64,000 bases of DNA from Lucifuga dentata (Eukaryota > Chordata > Actinopteri > Ophidiiformes > Bythitidae). Every line of letters begins with the position of its first letter. The first letter of the stretch is position 1. Where the stretch lies: the NCBI GenBank assembly GCA_014773175.1, contig VXCM01003450.1:20900-84899 (forward strand), in the 5' to 3' direction. Under the pieces are notes generated by a model, which saw only the letters and a program-made list of their open reading frames with translations, was not told where the DNA came from and ran no database searches. Shown here piece after piece: positions 36,306-49,745 of this stretch. Made by a program: the position numbers and the translations under genes.

Positions 36306-39300
36306 CTGACAGATAACTATAAATTGTGTTTAGTTACAAAAGTAGGAGGAAATTTGAGCAGCGAGAAAAGAAAACATATTTAATAGATAAGAGACTAATG
36401 GGAGCCGTTATGACTGTCATGCAGCAACAAAGATGCTTAATATCAGCCAGAAGGAAATTAAAGGTGTAAGCAGAGATGGAAACTCTCAGAAATCCACACT
36501 GTCTCTCAGCAATACAGAAGATGGATTCCAAATTACAATTCAGACTTTCCAATTTGTGCTTTTAATTATCACGTCATATTCCTGACTTAATCTGTGCAAC
36601 TTTATGGCAGGATTTCACTTTTAACTAGGTTTCTCATCATGCCCTTCTTTGCAGGGTTTGAAGTTGTTAAGATTCTCTGGCTCTGTCTGATTTCTGTCAT
36701 GCAAATGGGGGAGTTTTCCTTCAGGGCAGTTGAAGTGCGTGGATCTGGCAGTCTACCATTGTGAGTTCTTGTCCTTCGTCTGGAGGAAAGAACATCAAGC
36801 GATCACATCTTTATCACAAAAGCCACGTTAAATGCTCGCTCCATTCATCGTTCAGAAATGTCTGGGGAGCCAGAAAATCAGAATAAGAGGAACTGGAAAA
36901 AGAAATGGCACATGTTCCTAGTCGTAGTTGTTATTTGGGCCGCATACCAAACGGAACTATGCCGAATTTGATTGCACTTTGGAAAACCACATACTGATGC
37001 ACATAAAGTGAAGATGTGCTGCCTTTAGATGGCTGAACAAGAGAAACTTAGCACATACAATGACATGCTAACCTTTGAGACATGTAAAGTAAGCTTGGTG
37101 TGTTATAACCTTTTCACAGCATGTGCTTCTTTGTGTTGGGTTATTAAAAGTGCAGTTTATGTAATGTTACCACATGCAACCACTCTCTAGTTTTAGATCA
37201 ATCAATAGATCAATAAATCACCTTGTACTTGGTACAAAACTGAGACCTCTTCCTCCTCGGTGTGGACGCTTTGGTCCACAACCTAAGTGTATCACTTTGT
37301 TCAAACCTGCTCAAATGAACCGTACCAAGGAAGGAAGGCAGAAAATGCACCAATTCGACCGTTTAGGTGTGGAAACGCCTTTAGTTTCAGTACACTTTGC
37401 TTTGACACATTATCTACATTATCCACTCCCATGGATTTATTATGTATTGATCTGTAACATTACTAAATGATCAGTACTACTTCTATTATATTTTTTGTAC
37501 TTATTTTTGCCCTACATACTCTGGTTCATGGACATATAACACATTTACCGCATGTGGTAGAACATCAAATGAGAAGGTGTGGATTTGTTCCCGTTTTCAC
37601 AGATTAACTGATTGCAAATGGCAATATCAAAATCACCGTTTTGAATTTTTGCATAACCGAATAATGCGTGCCACATTTTTGATAGAGATAGAGATGTGTC
37701 ACTCTGTGGGATATCATCGGATCATGCAAAACAGGTTGTGTCACATTTGAATAAACCTTTGCTATGGGTTTGTGGAGAATTTTTTTTTTTTTTTTCNAAT
37801 TTTTTTTTTTTTTTTGTCAATTTGAATACAGACAGGCCTCTTTTTGTTGAAATGAAGCTGCAAAAACAAGTCTGCAGTCATGGGGAGGGCATATGAAGGA
37901 ATCTGGTTTTTGTTTTCCTACAGATGAACAGGCATGTCAGTCATATCCTGAGAGAGCTATGTTTCTGCAACAACAATAATAGCAATAAAAACACTTCCTG
38001 GTTTGGGGAGACTTGCCTGTGGATTGTGTGCCCAGAGATGTGTAATATCTGGAAATTACACACACATACGCGTGCACATTGACCTTCGCAGAGTCGCCTG
38101 AGCCGACGCACAACTCAGCAGCAGTTTGACTAAATGCATCCTGTTCTGCTCATTCTGATCATTACTTTGAATCCTCCAAGCTTACATGCTGTAATGGGGC
38201 CACATCTCCAGGGGGTCAAGCAAGGGTGAGCGCTGCTATCCTGCCAACACACCGAAGGCGGAATTGGGAGATATTCATGGAGATTTACAGTGGCTGGGAT
38301 CCTTAAGATGGATGCAGCGGAGCTTCCCACCAGACAGTCGACAGGGCAAGAAGCATTCACTCATGGATTCAATTAATTGCATGGAGCCACGCTCGATTGG
38401 TCAGAGCTCTGCCCAATCACAATCAGTATCTGTCAGCCTGGCCATTGGAGGGACTGCAGCACACACACAGCAGAGCGTTAGAGAGGAAAAAGACCTTTAA
38501 CATCTCTGCGATGTTCCATAGATGTAATGTTTTTTAATGAACTGAAGAGGAACGCTGATTTAGTTGAAGTATTTTTAGTCATGTTCACGTTAGAATCGGA
38601 AGGAATAGCAATAAAGAACAAAACTGTCTTGCTTAACGCAGTATTTTTCAAACTTGTATCCATTTCCGAGTGTGTCTGAATTATTCGAAAACCAGATCTG
38701 GTACTATCCTTCCTGCTTTTCCAATTAGCTGAAGTTATAGCTCATTAGCTAACAGGGGTGATTCTGGGAAGTTTGGATGTACTGGTGAACCATTTCCACA
38801 CACAGTACTCAAAGTTTTTACTGACATTAAAGCCAAACTTAAACTTAGCACTTATGGTAAGTAGTGTAATGGATAATTCCAGAGATTTCAACTGGGTTAT
38901 AATTTTGCCATCATACCGATCCTTCCTCATCCAAATCTTGTCATTTACATCCCTGTAATTCCCTGAGTTACAAATTTATGAAGTATGCTTATATAATCTA
39001 ACAGTTTTATAAAGTAGCCCCGCAATAAATTCTAACTTTGTGAAGCTTATAATGATCAGTTTTACTCTGTGTAAAAGAGGGGGCTGAATCTACTTTATAG
39101 TCATTTTTAATGCTGTAATTGGTGAGAGGTGTTTTAAATATTCTGTCTCATGTATGTATAAGTGGGATATGAAACACTAGAAATACCTCTTATATTAATG
39201 CAATTTATAGTAGCACCCACCGAAAAAATTATTATACAGAAATTACCACTGATTTGCATCAATACCTTTTCGGCTACATTTACACCATCAGGTATAATGG

Positions 39301-42064
39301 ACATAATTCAGATTGTTTTTGCTCATGTGGAACATATTGGATATGAATTGTGAACATGTAAACAGTTAAAAAAAAAAAAAAGCAGATGGAATTGGATATT
39401 CTAAAATCCCTTTTTGGGCCAGGTGTGGAAATAATACGGATATTTATCAGATATCTGCCAATGCAACTGTCATCTAAATAAACATAAGAATTTCCTTGAC
39501 ATTCTAACTCACGCATCTTCTACTTTGTCTGCATAAAAAAAGACTATTGACCCACAATAGGGACAATCTAACGCATTGATTGCTGTCAAGGATTCCAATA
39601 CACGATCCCACCAATCTTGTGTTGTTTATATTTAGCCAGCATTATTAGCAGGCCTACTACTGATGGTGGGTCTCAACTGTATTTCATTGCCTGTGTGTGT
39701 CTGTGTGTATGCATGCATGTTTCCACTTTCTTTGGTGGATGAATAAAGTTGAAAGATTGCTACGTGGATGAAGCTCCCTGTAGCCTTTATGGTTTATTCC
39801 ACCACATTACAAGTTTCAAACTCAGCATCAGGGTCATGTAGCCACTCTTGTGTTGGATTGCGTGTAGCCTAAGTGAAATATAATTATCTATGTTAAAGCT
39901 AGCATTAACATGGCATATTATTTGTGCTGTTTTGTGGTATGTATTGTTAGCTAATTAATTTCTCTCCACTTTTTAAAATTGTCACTGTTCAGTATGTGTG
40001 GTGCTAAAACATGTGCGCTTGACCAAATATGGGCTGCTTATGGCACGTAGGCTATGGTTATGACAGAAAACTTACATCAGGAATGTGGGATGGAGTGTTC
40101 ATTTATTTTAGACACCCACGGGCATCAACAAAAATCAGCACTTGTTATGAAAGCAGGATTTCTTGCAGGGTTGTTTTATTGGATTGTGTTACATTGTACA
40201 GGTGAACCTATTAAACCGATAAGTTTGGCAGGCAGCACTGAAGTCAAATATGATTAAAAACTGTCCTTGACAAAGAGTAACATTTATCCTGCAGCTATTC
40301 ATTTTACGTCACAGTGATTGAACAATTATCACAAAACCATAATAGTCCATTTGATAGATTTTAGCACTGTAGCACTGTATACTTAAGTTTCAGACACCAA
40401 GTTGAAAAATGACTGAAAGTTCTCTTTCAGATACTTTGGTCAAGTTTGAAAGTGTGCGTTCATTCCCTTGAAACAAACAAAAGACATATATAAAATATAT
40501 GTGGTATCATGATTTTGTCTGTATCATAACTGTGTAATCATAACCCAGCACTGATAACGCAGACACCACGCTGGCTTTCCCACCTCTGAGGCTTCCTGGG
40601 TGACCGAATCAACTTGTCTACAAAGCAAAGTAAACACTGTTACTAACAAATCACGCAGAGTGGATTTTAGCATCAAAGTATTTCCACAGCCTGAGTGGAT
40701 ATGGTGGCACTGCCTTGTTTAAAACCAGCAGTGGGCTGCAGGGAGCTGGTGTATCACAGTTTATCAGTTTAATTACAAGGAAACAGGTTTGGGAAAAATG
40801 AAATCAGCTCACTGCAATAACTGTAAGGACCATAATACGAGAGTTTGCAGATGTATATTTCTTCATCTCAAAAAGGTTATTAAGCATGATTTTTTTTACT
40901 GCTACATAGTCAAAATGACAAGAATGATTGGCTTGTTAATCCACATCAATGATTCAACAGTTACTTTACCAGATGTTGAGACATCTGCCAGAGTCTCCTG
41001 ATGGTGTACAGGAATTTCTACTAGTTTTTGATAGAGGTCATAGAACACTTAATGCCTCTTTAAAAGAATAAATCTTCTTCTAACAGAGTTCATGAAACGC
41101 ATCTCCACATCCATCCATTAACATTCATGCACACTGCAACAACCGTACTGCATCTGCAGAGAAGCACAATTTACAACAGGCGATTTAAAATTAAACGCCA
41201 GCTTAAATGCAGCGGATCGATGCCCATATTAAGTATTTAAAGCCAGCGTCCCAGCTGCAAATGTTACCTGTAGATAATGAAATGAGATTTAGTTTTGCTG
41301 TATTTCAATGACTGACTTTTCTTCAATGACGCTCAACTCCATTACATTCAGAAATTTCCTCCTTGCTGCCAAGTCAGGGTTGATTTAGACATCTGTTCCA
41401 TTTGGCATATGTATGCCATGAACGCTTTACTTGGTGCCCTGGGCCATTTAACTCTTGCTCAATACCTTTAAAGGAAAATGCCTGAGCAGATTGCCTTGGA
41501 AAGGTGCCTGGTGCAACAGAAACCCAATCTGTGTTGAAGGGATGCTGCTGCAAAAAGCCCTCAGGCAAGAGATTAGAGGTAAAATGTGATGATGCTTAGT
41601 GCTGCCAGATAGGTGTCGACATGCTGTAGCTTAGGTTAATTGATGAAGTGTGTGTGTGTGTGTTTTCCTGGCTCTTACTTTTTGTCACAGGGCGTGCCCC
41701 TTGGGATGCTAAAGCCATGTGGCCTCTAAGTGAGTTTTTAAGAGATCCAAAAGTATCCTGGAAGTCAGAAAATCCACATAACATCAACATAAGAGCAGAA
41801 AATATCTCTCAAAGCTAAAGGGCACCCAGACATTCATATTGCTTTATGTCTGGCACATACTCAGACGATTGCGTACAGGCTTCTAATGGGCAATAATTAA
41901 GGAAGACTTACTTTAAAATGCTTTTTCTAAATATGCTTACGTGTATGTAAGTGAAATGCTGACCATCTGTGATGATCAAAAACTGCTTTTTTAAAGTTCA
42001 GCTTTAGTAATCCAGACCTCCAGGCTAACAGTTAACTCACACTGAAGTTTAAAGGAGGGAACTG
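36306..42064. other. ltk: Longest stretch without a recognised element
   Basis: About 5.8 kb of the large intron. A poly-T, N and poly-T tract is at 37780-37815. 38080-38470 is higher in GC and looks less repetitive, with two ccaatcac/gattgg-type motifs near 38395-38420, a reasonable place to look for conserved non-coding sequence. No exon signal was found on either strand. Confidence 0.4.
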
Positions 42065-42083
42065 TTCGCAAAGAGTGAGGTTT

Positions 42084-42085
<2 letters not shown>

Positions 42086-42129
<44 letters not shown>
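42086..42129. repeat. (GA)n microsatellite
   Basis: About 22 GA units. Confidence 0.97.
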
Positions 42130-42133
<4 letters not shown>

Positions 42134-42774
42134 TATGAGATTAAGCATCTGCATCAACTTGGTATTATTATCGATTCCAAACAACGTTGAGACTGTGTTG
42201 TTTTTGTACTGTAAGTGTGTAAAGCAGTTAATTTACTGCAAAGTCAATATTTGAGCGTGGTGACAGAATATTTATGTGTACCAACCTAATTATGACAAGT
42301 TTATGAAAAAGAATGTTAAGGAGTAAATGTCAGAAACCTTAGAACTTCATGGATCCATAGATCAACAGACTAGTATTGGTTAACTATTTGTAAGACTGAT
42401 AGGTCAATAGTTTGAGAGTAATGGGGGGGAAGGCAGAAATAAGCACAAATGAAAATGATGGCACAAACCTCAGGCCCTGAATTTTATTAAATGTTTTAAA
42501 TTTGATTAAAAAGAAGCAAATCTGGGTTCTAGGGCCACTTTACCTCATGTAATTTAATGGACAATATTTGATTTTGTTTCCTGCGGGCCCTCTGTCTGGA
42601 CCTTGGCTTTGTTTAATTTTCCCTTCTGCTACAAAGGGAAGAATAAAGTGAAGTAATAGTGTATTGTATGTACAACAGAGTGGGTGAAGTTACACACTTG
42701 TTCCTCCGGCAGGAATAATACCCACTGTGCAATGTGCACTTTCATCAGCTATCCATCATGTTGGAAATAAGGAA

Positions 42775-42911
42775 GCAAGGTAGGAAAAAAAAAAATGTCA
42801 AATTTCCCGCTTCCGTAGTATATTGTGGGAAATGGTCATCAGTTACATAACGTGTGTGCGGGTTGTATATCTTGGGGTCAAACATAAAAAATCACCGGTA
42901 TTGTCCTTTAA
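42775..42911 (+). mobile_element. TTAA-flanked MITE, right end (copy 7)
   Basis: cgtagtatattgtgggaaatggtcatcag, then ggttgtatatcttggggtcaaacat, then ttgtcctttaa. Only the right arm remains. Confidence 0.7.
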
Positions 42912-43011
42912 TGCATTTTACATTTAACCCGAGAACAAACTGTTCCTCAATCCTTATCTCTATAGAGGATGCACAATTACAATTCCACTTACTGAATTTC
43001 CATGTAGAAAG

Positions 43012-43048
43012 CTGTCAAACATGCAATATCACCAGTATGGTCCTTTAA
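43012..43048 (+). mobile_element. TTAA-flanked MITE, terminal 37 bp (copy 8)
   Basis: ctgtcaaacatgcaatatcaccagtatggtcctttaa is the terminus alone, about 100 bp from copy 7. Confidence 0.6.
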
Positions 43049-44255
43049 TTACTCACAGCGCTGTCCTAACATTTGTATCCCAGCAGCTGCAGTTTCAGAG
43101 CAGTTTGCACTTCCATTCATGTGACTAATAACTCCAACAAGTCTCCCCTGACCGTCATGTGACTCTAACAACCCTCACGCGACTCCCACTTCGCCCGAGG
43201 AGTCACCTGGTCCAAGGTGTGAACGACTTGCACAAGTTTACTGCCCACTACTGACTCTAAACTGAAGAAGCTATTTGGATGAGTAAAACAAACAACCAAG
43301 AAAACAAACAAAAAAAAAAAAANAAAAAAAAAAAAACAAAAAAAAAACTTCAAGATTCATCAGCAAGTCCGGTTGTCTTGAACAGCTACTGCAAGATATA
43401 AAAGCTAATTAGCATTAGCTTTTATTTATAATGGTTATGTCATTGGGCTGTTTTTGCATAGTATCTCTTGTTCCTTTGTTTTATTTTGCTTCCCTTTCTT
43501 GCTTTAAAAAAATTGTTTCTTTACTGATATAACATCACATCTTACCCTAATATTTAACTATTTTTTCCACCATGATATGTATTTGGTATCATACGCAGTT
43601 ATTGCTTATCACCTTGGAATTACTCTTTTGTTCACTCATTTGTTATGTCAATTAAAAAAAAAAACAAGCAAAGCAAAAGATTTGCTGATGAATTTTGTCA
43701 TTACTATGAATAGAATTTCATGAAAAGGTGCTGGTCCATATGGGAATTATGAAAAGCTCTCAGTTTTATTCACTTTGTTTGTGAGAAGAAAATCTAATTT
43801 TCATTGAAGCTCAAATCCAAAGCCTGAAATTTTCACACCTGCTTGACATTATTCAGTCTGCACACGTGTACAGATTTATGACATCTGGCATGGCCGATGA
43901 GACAAAGTCATTACAAGGCTGACAAGGGAAACAATGGAATCACAGGTACTGGGAGCAGTCGATCACTCATTCTTACGGGCCACTGCACACTGAGCCGCTA
44001 TATGACATCCCTCACCATGTTCCAGGTTTGACATTCTCTTTAACCAATAAATGCCTGAGGTCTCGCTGCTGTGACAGTGAATTAATATTTGTTAAAATAA
44101 CATTTCTTGTCCCCAGTAACAAACCATAAAGGGATGACATTATTTCATTCATGCTGTCCAAGTTAAATTAAAAAGAACTCTGTAGATGTTCTTTTTTCTT
44201 TTTTTTTTTTTTTTTANTTTTTTTTTTTTTTTTTAAAGCAAGCCTTAGTACCACG
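43049..44255. other. ltk: Intron; homopolymers and a small hairpin
   Basis: A-tracts with N at 43323, a poly-T with N at 44217, and a 12 bp stem hairpin (aaaagctaat...attagctttt) at 43398-43425. Confidence 0.4.
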
Positions 44256-45167
44256 TTTAGAGGATCATACCACCGATTGTGGATGTCTGAGCCCAATATA
44301 CAATCCCTATACACATTGCGTGGTTAAATGGTGATCAGTAGATAACCAAAACAAACCAAAACAATTTCCCAAAATATACTACTTTAGCGGTAAATTTCTA
44401 AATTTTCTTCCTACCTTCCAGGTTGCTATTGGTTTCAGTTCATTCCAGTACACCATTAGAGGCTGGAAACACACTTGAGATAAGTAATCCATCACAGCGA
44501 ACGGGATGTCTATTAAGTTTTTTTGTTTTTTTTTCTCAAAAGTAACTTTATTTAACTGATCCAAGACAGAGCTGCATGGAAGAAAGTTTATGTCTCCACC
44601 TGGCAATATAGTTCCAGGCAGTGCTTTACGTGGACCAAAAAAAAGGTGCGAGTACTCCTCCATGTGCAGGTTGCAGGTCACTACTGGCTGGTCATTGGGT
44701 CGAGTGGGGGGGGGATCATATGTGGTCCTCTGATGTAATTTGTCTGGCTGCTGTTGTTTTCCTCTGCGTTGTTCTGTAGTAGAGTACAGAAGATTTATGA
44801 GAGGTTCCGGTACTCCTGAAAATGTCCCGGTACTCTGAAATAAAAAATCACAGAGGTCCTGGTACTGTGTGCCGGTGCGTACCAGCCCACTTCAAGCACT
44901 GGTTCCAGGAGAAGACGACTTTTGTAGAGAAAATTAAATGACTGTGCCTTCTACAATCATGTCAATCTTAGCAGGCACAACATTAAATTTTAAGGTGCGT
45001 GTATCACGTGAACATTTGATTTTGAAAGATTAGGGGGTTTGAAAACAATAACAGGAAAATTAACACACAGTTTTGTGTTTTGAAAATTGGTTAGCAGTCA
45101 CTTCACATGTATGTGGGTTGCATATATTGGGCTCAAACATGCACAATATGCCAGTATGGTCCTTTAA
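44256..45167 (+). mobile_element. TTAA-flanked MITE interrupted by a hAT-type element (copy 9)
   Basis: ttagaggatcataccaccgattgtgg at the left, gccagtatggtcctttaaa at the right. The target site lies in the core: cctggcaatatagttccagg before the insertion, gttccaggagaagacg after it. Without the insertion it would be about 620 bp. Confidence 0.82.
44619..44901. mobile_element. hAT-type MITE with perfect 8 bp target duplication
   Basis: CAGTGCTTTACGTGG...CCCACTTCAAGCACTG, 283 bp. GTTCCAGG at 44611-44618 is repeated exactly at 44902-44909. The perfect duplication and intact ends suggest it is among the youngest insertions here. Confidence 0.88.
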
Positions 45168-45369
45168 ATAGTTCTTTTTTGCAAAACACCATCACCCATC
45201 CATCCCCACGTCTAACCCTCAGTCCACTCCACCTGCTTTCTCCAAAGCCATTTCCCTCGTTGCTTGTATGGGGCTGAGTGTGATTGATGGCGCTCGGGAC
45301 CCCCTCGTGCTGCTGTGTACCTAATCACAAAGCATAGACTTGCTGTAACGCTCCATTAATGGCCTGCAC

Positions 45370-45500
45370 CATCACGGTGTAACGGTTAGGGAAATGAGCC
45401 AGGGAAAGGAAGGTCACTGGTTCAAATTCCCACAGGGTTCGCTGCTGCCTTGTCTCACGTCCAATCGTACAAATAAATTGTGACAGTTTGCTGGGTACCA
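45370..45500 (+). mobile_element. tRNA-derived SINE
   Basis: A-box-like ggtgtaacggttagg (about 45377-45390) and B-box ggttcaaattc (45419-45429) are at tRNA spacing, followed by a non-tRNA body (tgctgccttgtctcacgtcc...aataaattg). The wording gtaacggttagg...aaggtcactggttcaaattccc is typical of fish SINE heads. It is not a functional tRNA: no closing acceptor stem. Confidence 0.55.
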
Positions 45501-46860
45501 CATGAGCAAAATAGAGAGAATATTATAAAGTATTGGCAAATGTGACCTTCTGCTATGAAGCGCTGATGTGACAAAACTATTGACATGATCTGGTAATGAG
45601 CTCGTCAGTCATCAGAACAGGCTCTGTGTGCTCCTGGATCAGAATGTGGGGGGAGGTTAAGAGCATCGCCGGCAGGTTCACTGCTGAATAATTAACTTCT
45701 CTGTCCATCGAGGCCTCAACCGTCAGAGGAGTATAAGCAGAAGACAGGATTCTAACTTCTTGTCAGGAGGATGAGCTCCAGAAATCGGCATGTAGCCACA
45801 CGAGTCACTTTTGGGGCAGCGAATTGGATTGCTCGTTGGCCTCGTGACTGATGAGTTAATTAAAGTGGAAGGGTATGCAGAAAGAAGTCAGACACTGCTC
45901 CATTTATTTATTCTCTATTGACTACATCTCCTCTCACTTCACTGGCTTGAGTAATCACCCTCTTTCTGCCCGAGAAAACAACTAAGAGGGAGTAAAGACG
46001 GCTAATGGACATGGTCAAATTTCCAATTCAGACTCAAAAGATCACGTGGGTCACAATGAGATCGACGGTCTTCCTGTCGTGCATGCAAATCAGTTGACAA
46101 TATATAGGACAAATGTGATCGTTAATATTGTATCTCAATGCATAGTCAAAACACAAGAATTATCTAATGCTGCACAACAAGGGCTTGGTTGGCTATTTGG
46201 GATAGATTATATTTTAATTACAAACTTTTACTAAATTTGAAAAAAACAAAAAACACATTATGCTACTCTCTTGCGAGATATGCAGAACGTTTTGTGTCCA
46301 AAGACTTCTATCTGGCAAAATTCAACTTCAAACCTTTGGGACCAAATTAAACACAATTAATTAAAACCCAATTTTGGATCAACCCACCCCAAACACTCGA
46401 CAATATCAGCCGTTAATAAGCGTAATTTGCTAATTACAAGTGTGAGGGAAGGGAACAAATAAAGCAAACAGCTCCTAACAGGCCTTAATTGAGTACCTTT
46501 GCTTCATGTTCTGTGCTAAGGTGGGAAGGAAGGTAATTTGAGCCCAGCCTTGTGACAGGTGCTGGAAGAAAAAAGAGGGGGGAGGTTTGGAAAGAAGGAA
46601 CAAACGTGAAATGTGTGAAGAGCCGCATGGAAAGTGTGCCGAGATCCGAGATGGATTAGGGCTTAGTTTGGGAGTGGGATGTGTGCTGTGGGCGCTGTGC
46701 CGGGGACCCAGGTGGTGCCTGAGGAGAGTACGAAATGTCTGCGTCCCATTTTCTTTCTACAAGCCACCGCGGCCTACTGACAAGAGGAACACCGTGAACC
46801 CAGAGCAAAGAACAATCAGCGCCTATTCAGCTGTGGCTCTCTGCACTTAGCATCTGGGAA
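45501..46860. other. ltk: Intron; nothing recognised
   Basis: 46587-46850 has an 87-codon open frame with no recognisable domain and no splice support. I treat it as chance. Confidence 0.4.
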
Positions 46861-48185
46861 AAAAAAAAAAAAAAAAAAAAAGGGCAGCTATACAAAGAAT
46901 TATTGAGATTGTGATAAGTTTGTGTGTGTTAGTATTTTTACGCTTTTCTTTCTTTTGCATTATTTTCAGTTTCTCCTAACAGGAAGTGACACTAACACAT
47001 TGTTAACTTTAAATAATGTATTCATCCAACTCCATCCAACTGCCAGCTGGCTCCCCTCCCATGGTGCAGCGTGTCCCCCATTCTCCATGACTCATATTTT
47101 AGTCATCATAATGTTGATTTCATATTATTATTCATTTTCATCTGTCTGCGTATACAGTTGTGGTATACGCCATGATTGGCATAAACCATTTTGTATATGC
47201 AGTTTATACAGTTCTTGCATCAGACAGATAACATAATGTGCGTATGTGAGTGTGGGTGAGTGTGTGACCCTTCACCGGCCCTCCTTGACGAGCCTAACTC
47301 ATTTTATTTAAAACTAATAATTTCTATCACGGAGGGTGAAACATCGAACGAAAAACACAGACAGATGAACAAAAACAAATAAACAAGCAGTGACAGTAAT
47401 AAACAGTCTGGTTATATAATTTGTGAAGTTCCACACACCAAATCCAGATCATCACCAGAGTCCTGATCCCCATGAGAACACACAGCCTTTGACGGCCTCA
47501 AACACTGGCCCCAGTAACCTCCACAGACCCAGATCACTTCTGAAGATCGGCAATTGTAGCTGGTGTGTCAGGCTGGGACCTAAATACAGAAGGTCACCAT
47601 AGCACGAGGACCTCTCCAAGCCCGACAGAGGCCACACAGCCGGGAGGCATCCTAGACGAAAAGACACCCAGGGTGCAGAGCCCCAAGGGGACAGAAGAGA
47701 ACCAGGACAATGGACAAGCCCAAGAGCCAGGAAGCCACCCATGCGTACCATCAGAGCCCACAAGCAGACCACCGGAAGAGAAGGCCAGGCACACACTCCA
47801 AGGCATCCCCTCCCCATTCACTCTATGTGACTCATACTGTATTTTAGTCATCATAACGCTGATTTCATATTGATTAAATTGACACTGGATCATTGAATAT
47901 TTGCTGTTCATATTATTCTGTAACTTCCTTGTTTTTGATCTTTGTAATTTACCTGTTTCTACACCTGCAGCTCCTATTGCACACCCAGTCGTTTGTGCAG
48001 AGGGAATCCGTCTTTGAATAGCCTCTCCTGAGGTTTCTTCCATTTTCCTTATATAATTTTGAAATTGTTTTTCCTCGTTTTCTTAGAGAGCTCAGGCTGG
48101 GTTGGGAACCGCTAATATGTGGGCCTGTAAAACCCTTTGAGACGTTGTATGTGATATTGGACTACAAATAAACTTGACTTGACTA
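46861..48185 (+). mobile_element. LINE 3-prime region, copy C, with an internal direct repeat
   Basis: The tail 47880-48185 matches copies A and B and ends tgatattggactacaaataaacttgacttgac. Upstream, 47440-47815 is GC-richer and open in several frames without a protein signature. The phrase atgactcat...attttagtcatcataa-t/c-g-t/c-tgatttcatatt occurs at about 47088-47139 and again at 47825-47870, so the region is partly duplicated. A 22 bp poly-A is at 46859-46881. Confidence 0.5.
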
Positions 48186-49439
48186 AACGTTTGGGTGTGC
48201 AAGCTTTCGTTTTCAGCTTCCCTCCCTCTTCCCTTCAATATCTTTCCTCAGCATCTCTCACTCGCACACACTCGCAACGCACGCACTTTGCATATTTGAT
48301 AACCAAATCTAGATCACCTAATATGTAAGTCAGGTGTTACTCATTTCCTGCTGCAGGCAGCTGTTAAAAACTGCTCTGATCCGACACCAACAATGTTCCT
48401 CATTCATCTGAAATAAATATTGAGGAGACATAAAATTTTATTGCTGCACAGCTGGAAGAGACTACCTCCATAAAAGCAAAGAAGATTACATTTGCTGGAC
48501 TGACTGCGCGACTCTGTATTCAAAGACACTGTTGAGAATTACTGCCTTTTTGAGATGCTGTGTATGTTTTTTCTTTAATAGGGATACATAGCAACACCCA
48601 TGTGGGTGCTTTCTAGTGCATAACACAACAAATACTTGAAGAAATATACTTTGAAGAAGTGCCTGTTCATCTGTCAAGTCTTGTCCAAAAATCCCCGGGC
48701 AGAAATCAGGCCAACTGAAACGATAAAAGTTTGCAAGTGGCGAAGCAGTTCAAAGGACAAAAAAAAAATATATATATTTTTTTATTTTATGTATCAACTG
48801 TATCTCAGTATAAAACTTTTCTAATCTGGGAGAAAATCCCCAGATTGAAATTAAATCTTCTTGTGTCTGTCATGACACTTGTTATGGGATCTGATTTGGT
48901 GTTGGGTCCAGTATTGTAAAGCATGTTTCAAAGTATCAAGGATCTACACAAAATTTGAGATGCTCCTCTAGTTTGAACAGATCTATGACAAATCTCTTGA
49001 ATGGTAATGAGCAACAAAATCAAGGCTCTTCGCTTCTTTTCTTCATTTATTGCTGCACAAAACAGAGCTCACGCTACCTGAATGGCAAGCAGCTCCTCCT
49101 TGTTAGGGTCTATATTGGCAAAATTCATGGTGATTTTTTTCTCCTCGTAGATGAGCCATCTGCATTCATTTGTGTAGCGTGCACACCACAACATTGCTGA
49201 TAAACAAGATTACAGGAAAGATTGATGTGCCATTTTTCATAAGACAAAGCGTCTTTGTGTTCTGTGCAAAACTTTCAGTACACTGTGTTTGAAACTGCAC
49301 TAAATAAGTGACTGTGCTACTCAGCTAACCTGAAACTGCTTTTTGTGTAAGGTGAAAAAAAGATGTCAAAAAAAATAAAAATAAAAATAAAAATCTGTTG
49401 AACATAACCATCATAATCCTGTGTATATTGAAAGTGCAA
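48186..49439. other. ltk: Intron; nothing recognised
   Basis: No exon or element ends. Confidence 0.4.
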
Positions 49440-49745
49440 GACAGAATCTCTGTCTGTCTGTGGCACCAACATCTCTAGAACCCGGCACTGTATGAAGTTG
49501 ATATTTGGCAGGTTTATTGCTCAGGACCCAAGGACGTGCATTGTCGCATGTGAAGTTGTTTGGATGAGCGGTTCCCAAATTGAGCTATGTCGATAAAAAA
49601 TAGTCCCCGCAGCAGGATACGCTCCGGGCCGGCAACACATGCTCCAGTCCAGTGCCACAGTCTCAACCCGACCGTAAAGCAAACACAAGAACATGCAGAA
49701 TAAAATTATGGCAGGCTGCGGCGCACATCAAAAAGTCCAGTGTTA
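49440..49745 (-). repeat. Unnamed interspersed repeat, uninterrupted partner of 28345-29060
   Basis: Reverse-complement match to the 28 kb copy over nearly its whole length, without the 395 bp insertion. It therefore supplies the empty-site reference for that insertion. Confidence 0.75.

Noticed and set aside
45370..45445. Functional tRNA gene
   Set aside because: A and B boxes are present, but there is no matching acceptor stem, and the sequence continues into a SINE-like body.
47452..48043. Overlapping frames of 102-149 codons on both strands
   Set aside because: They lie in LINE-derived 3-prime sequence and show no reverse transcriptase or other signature.
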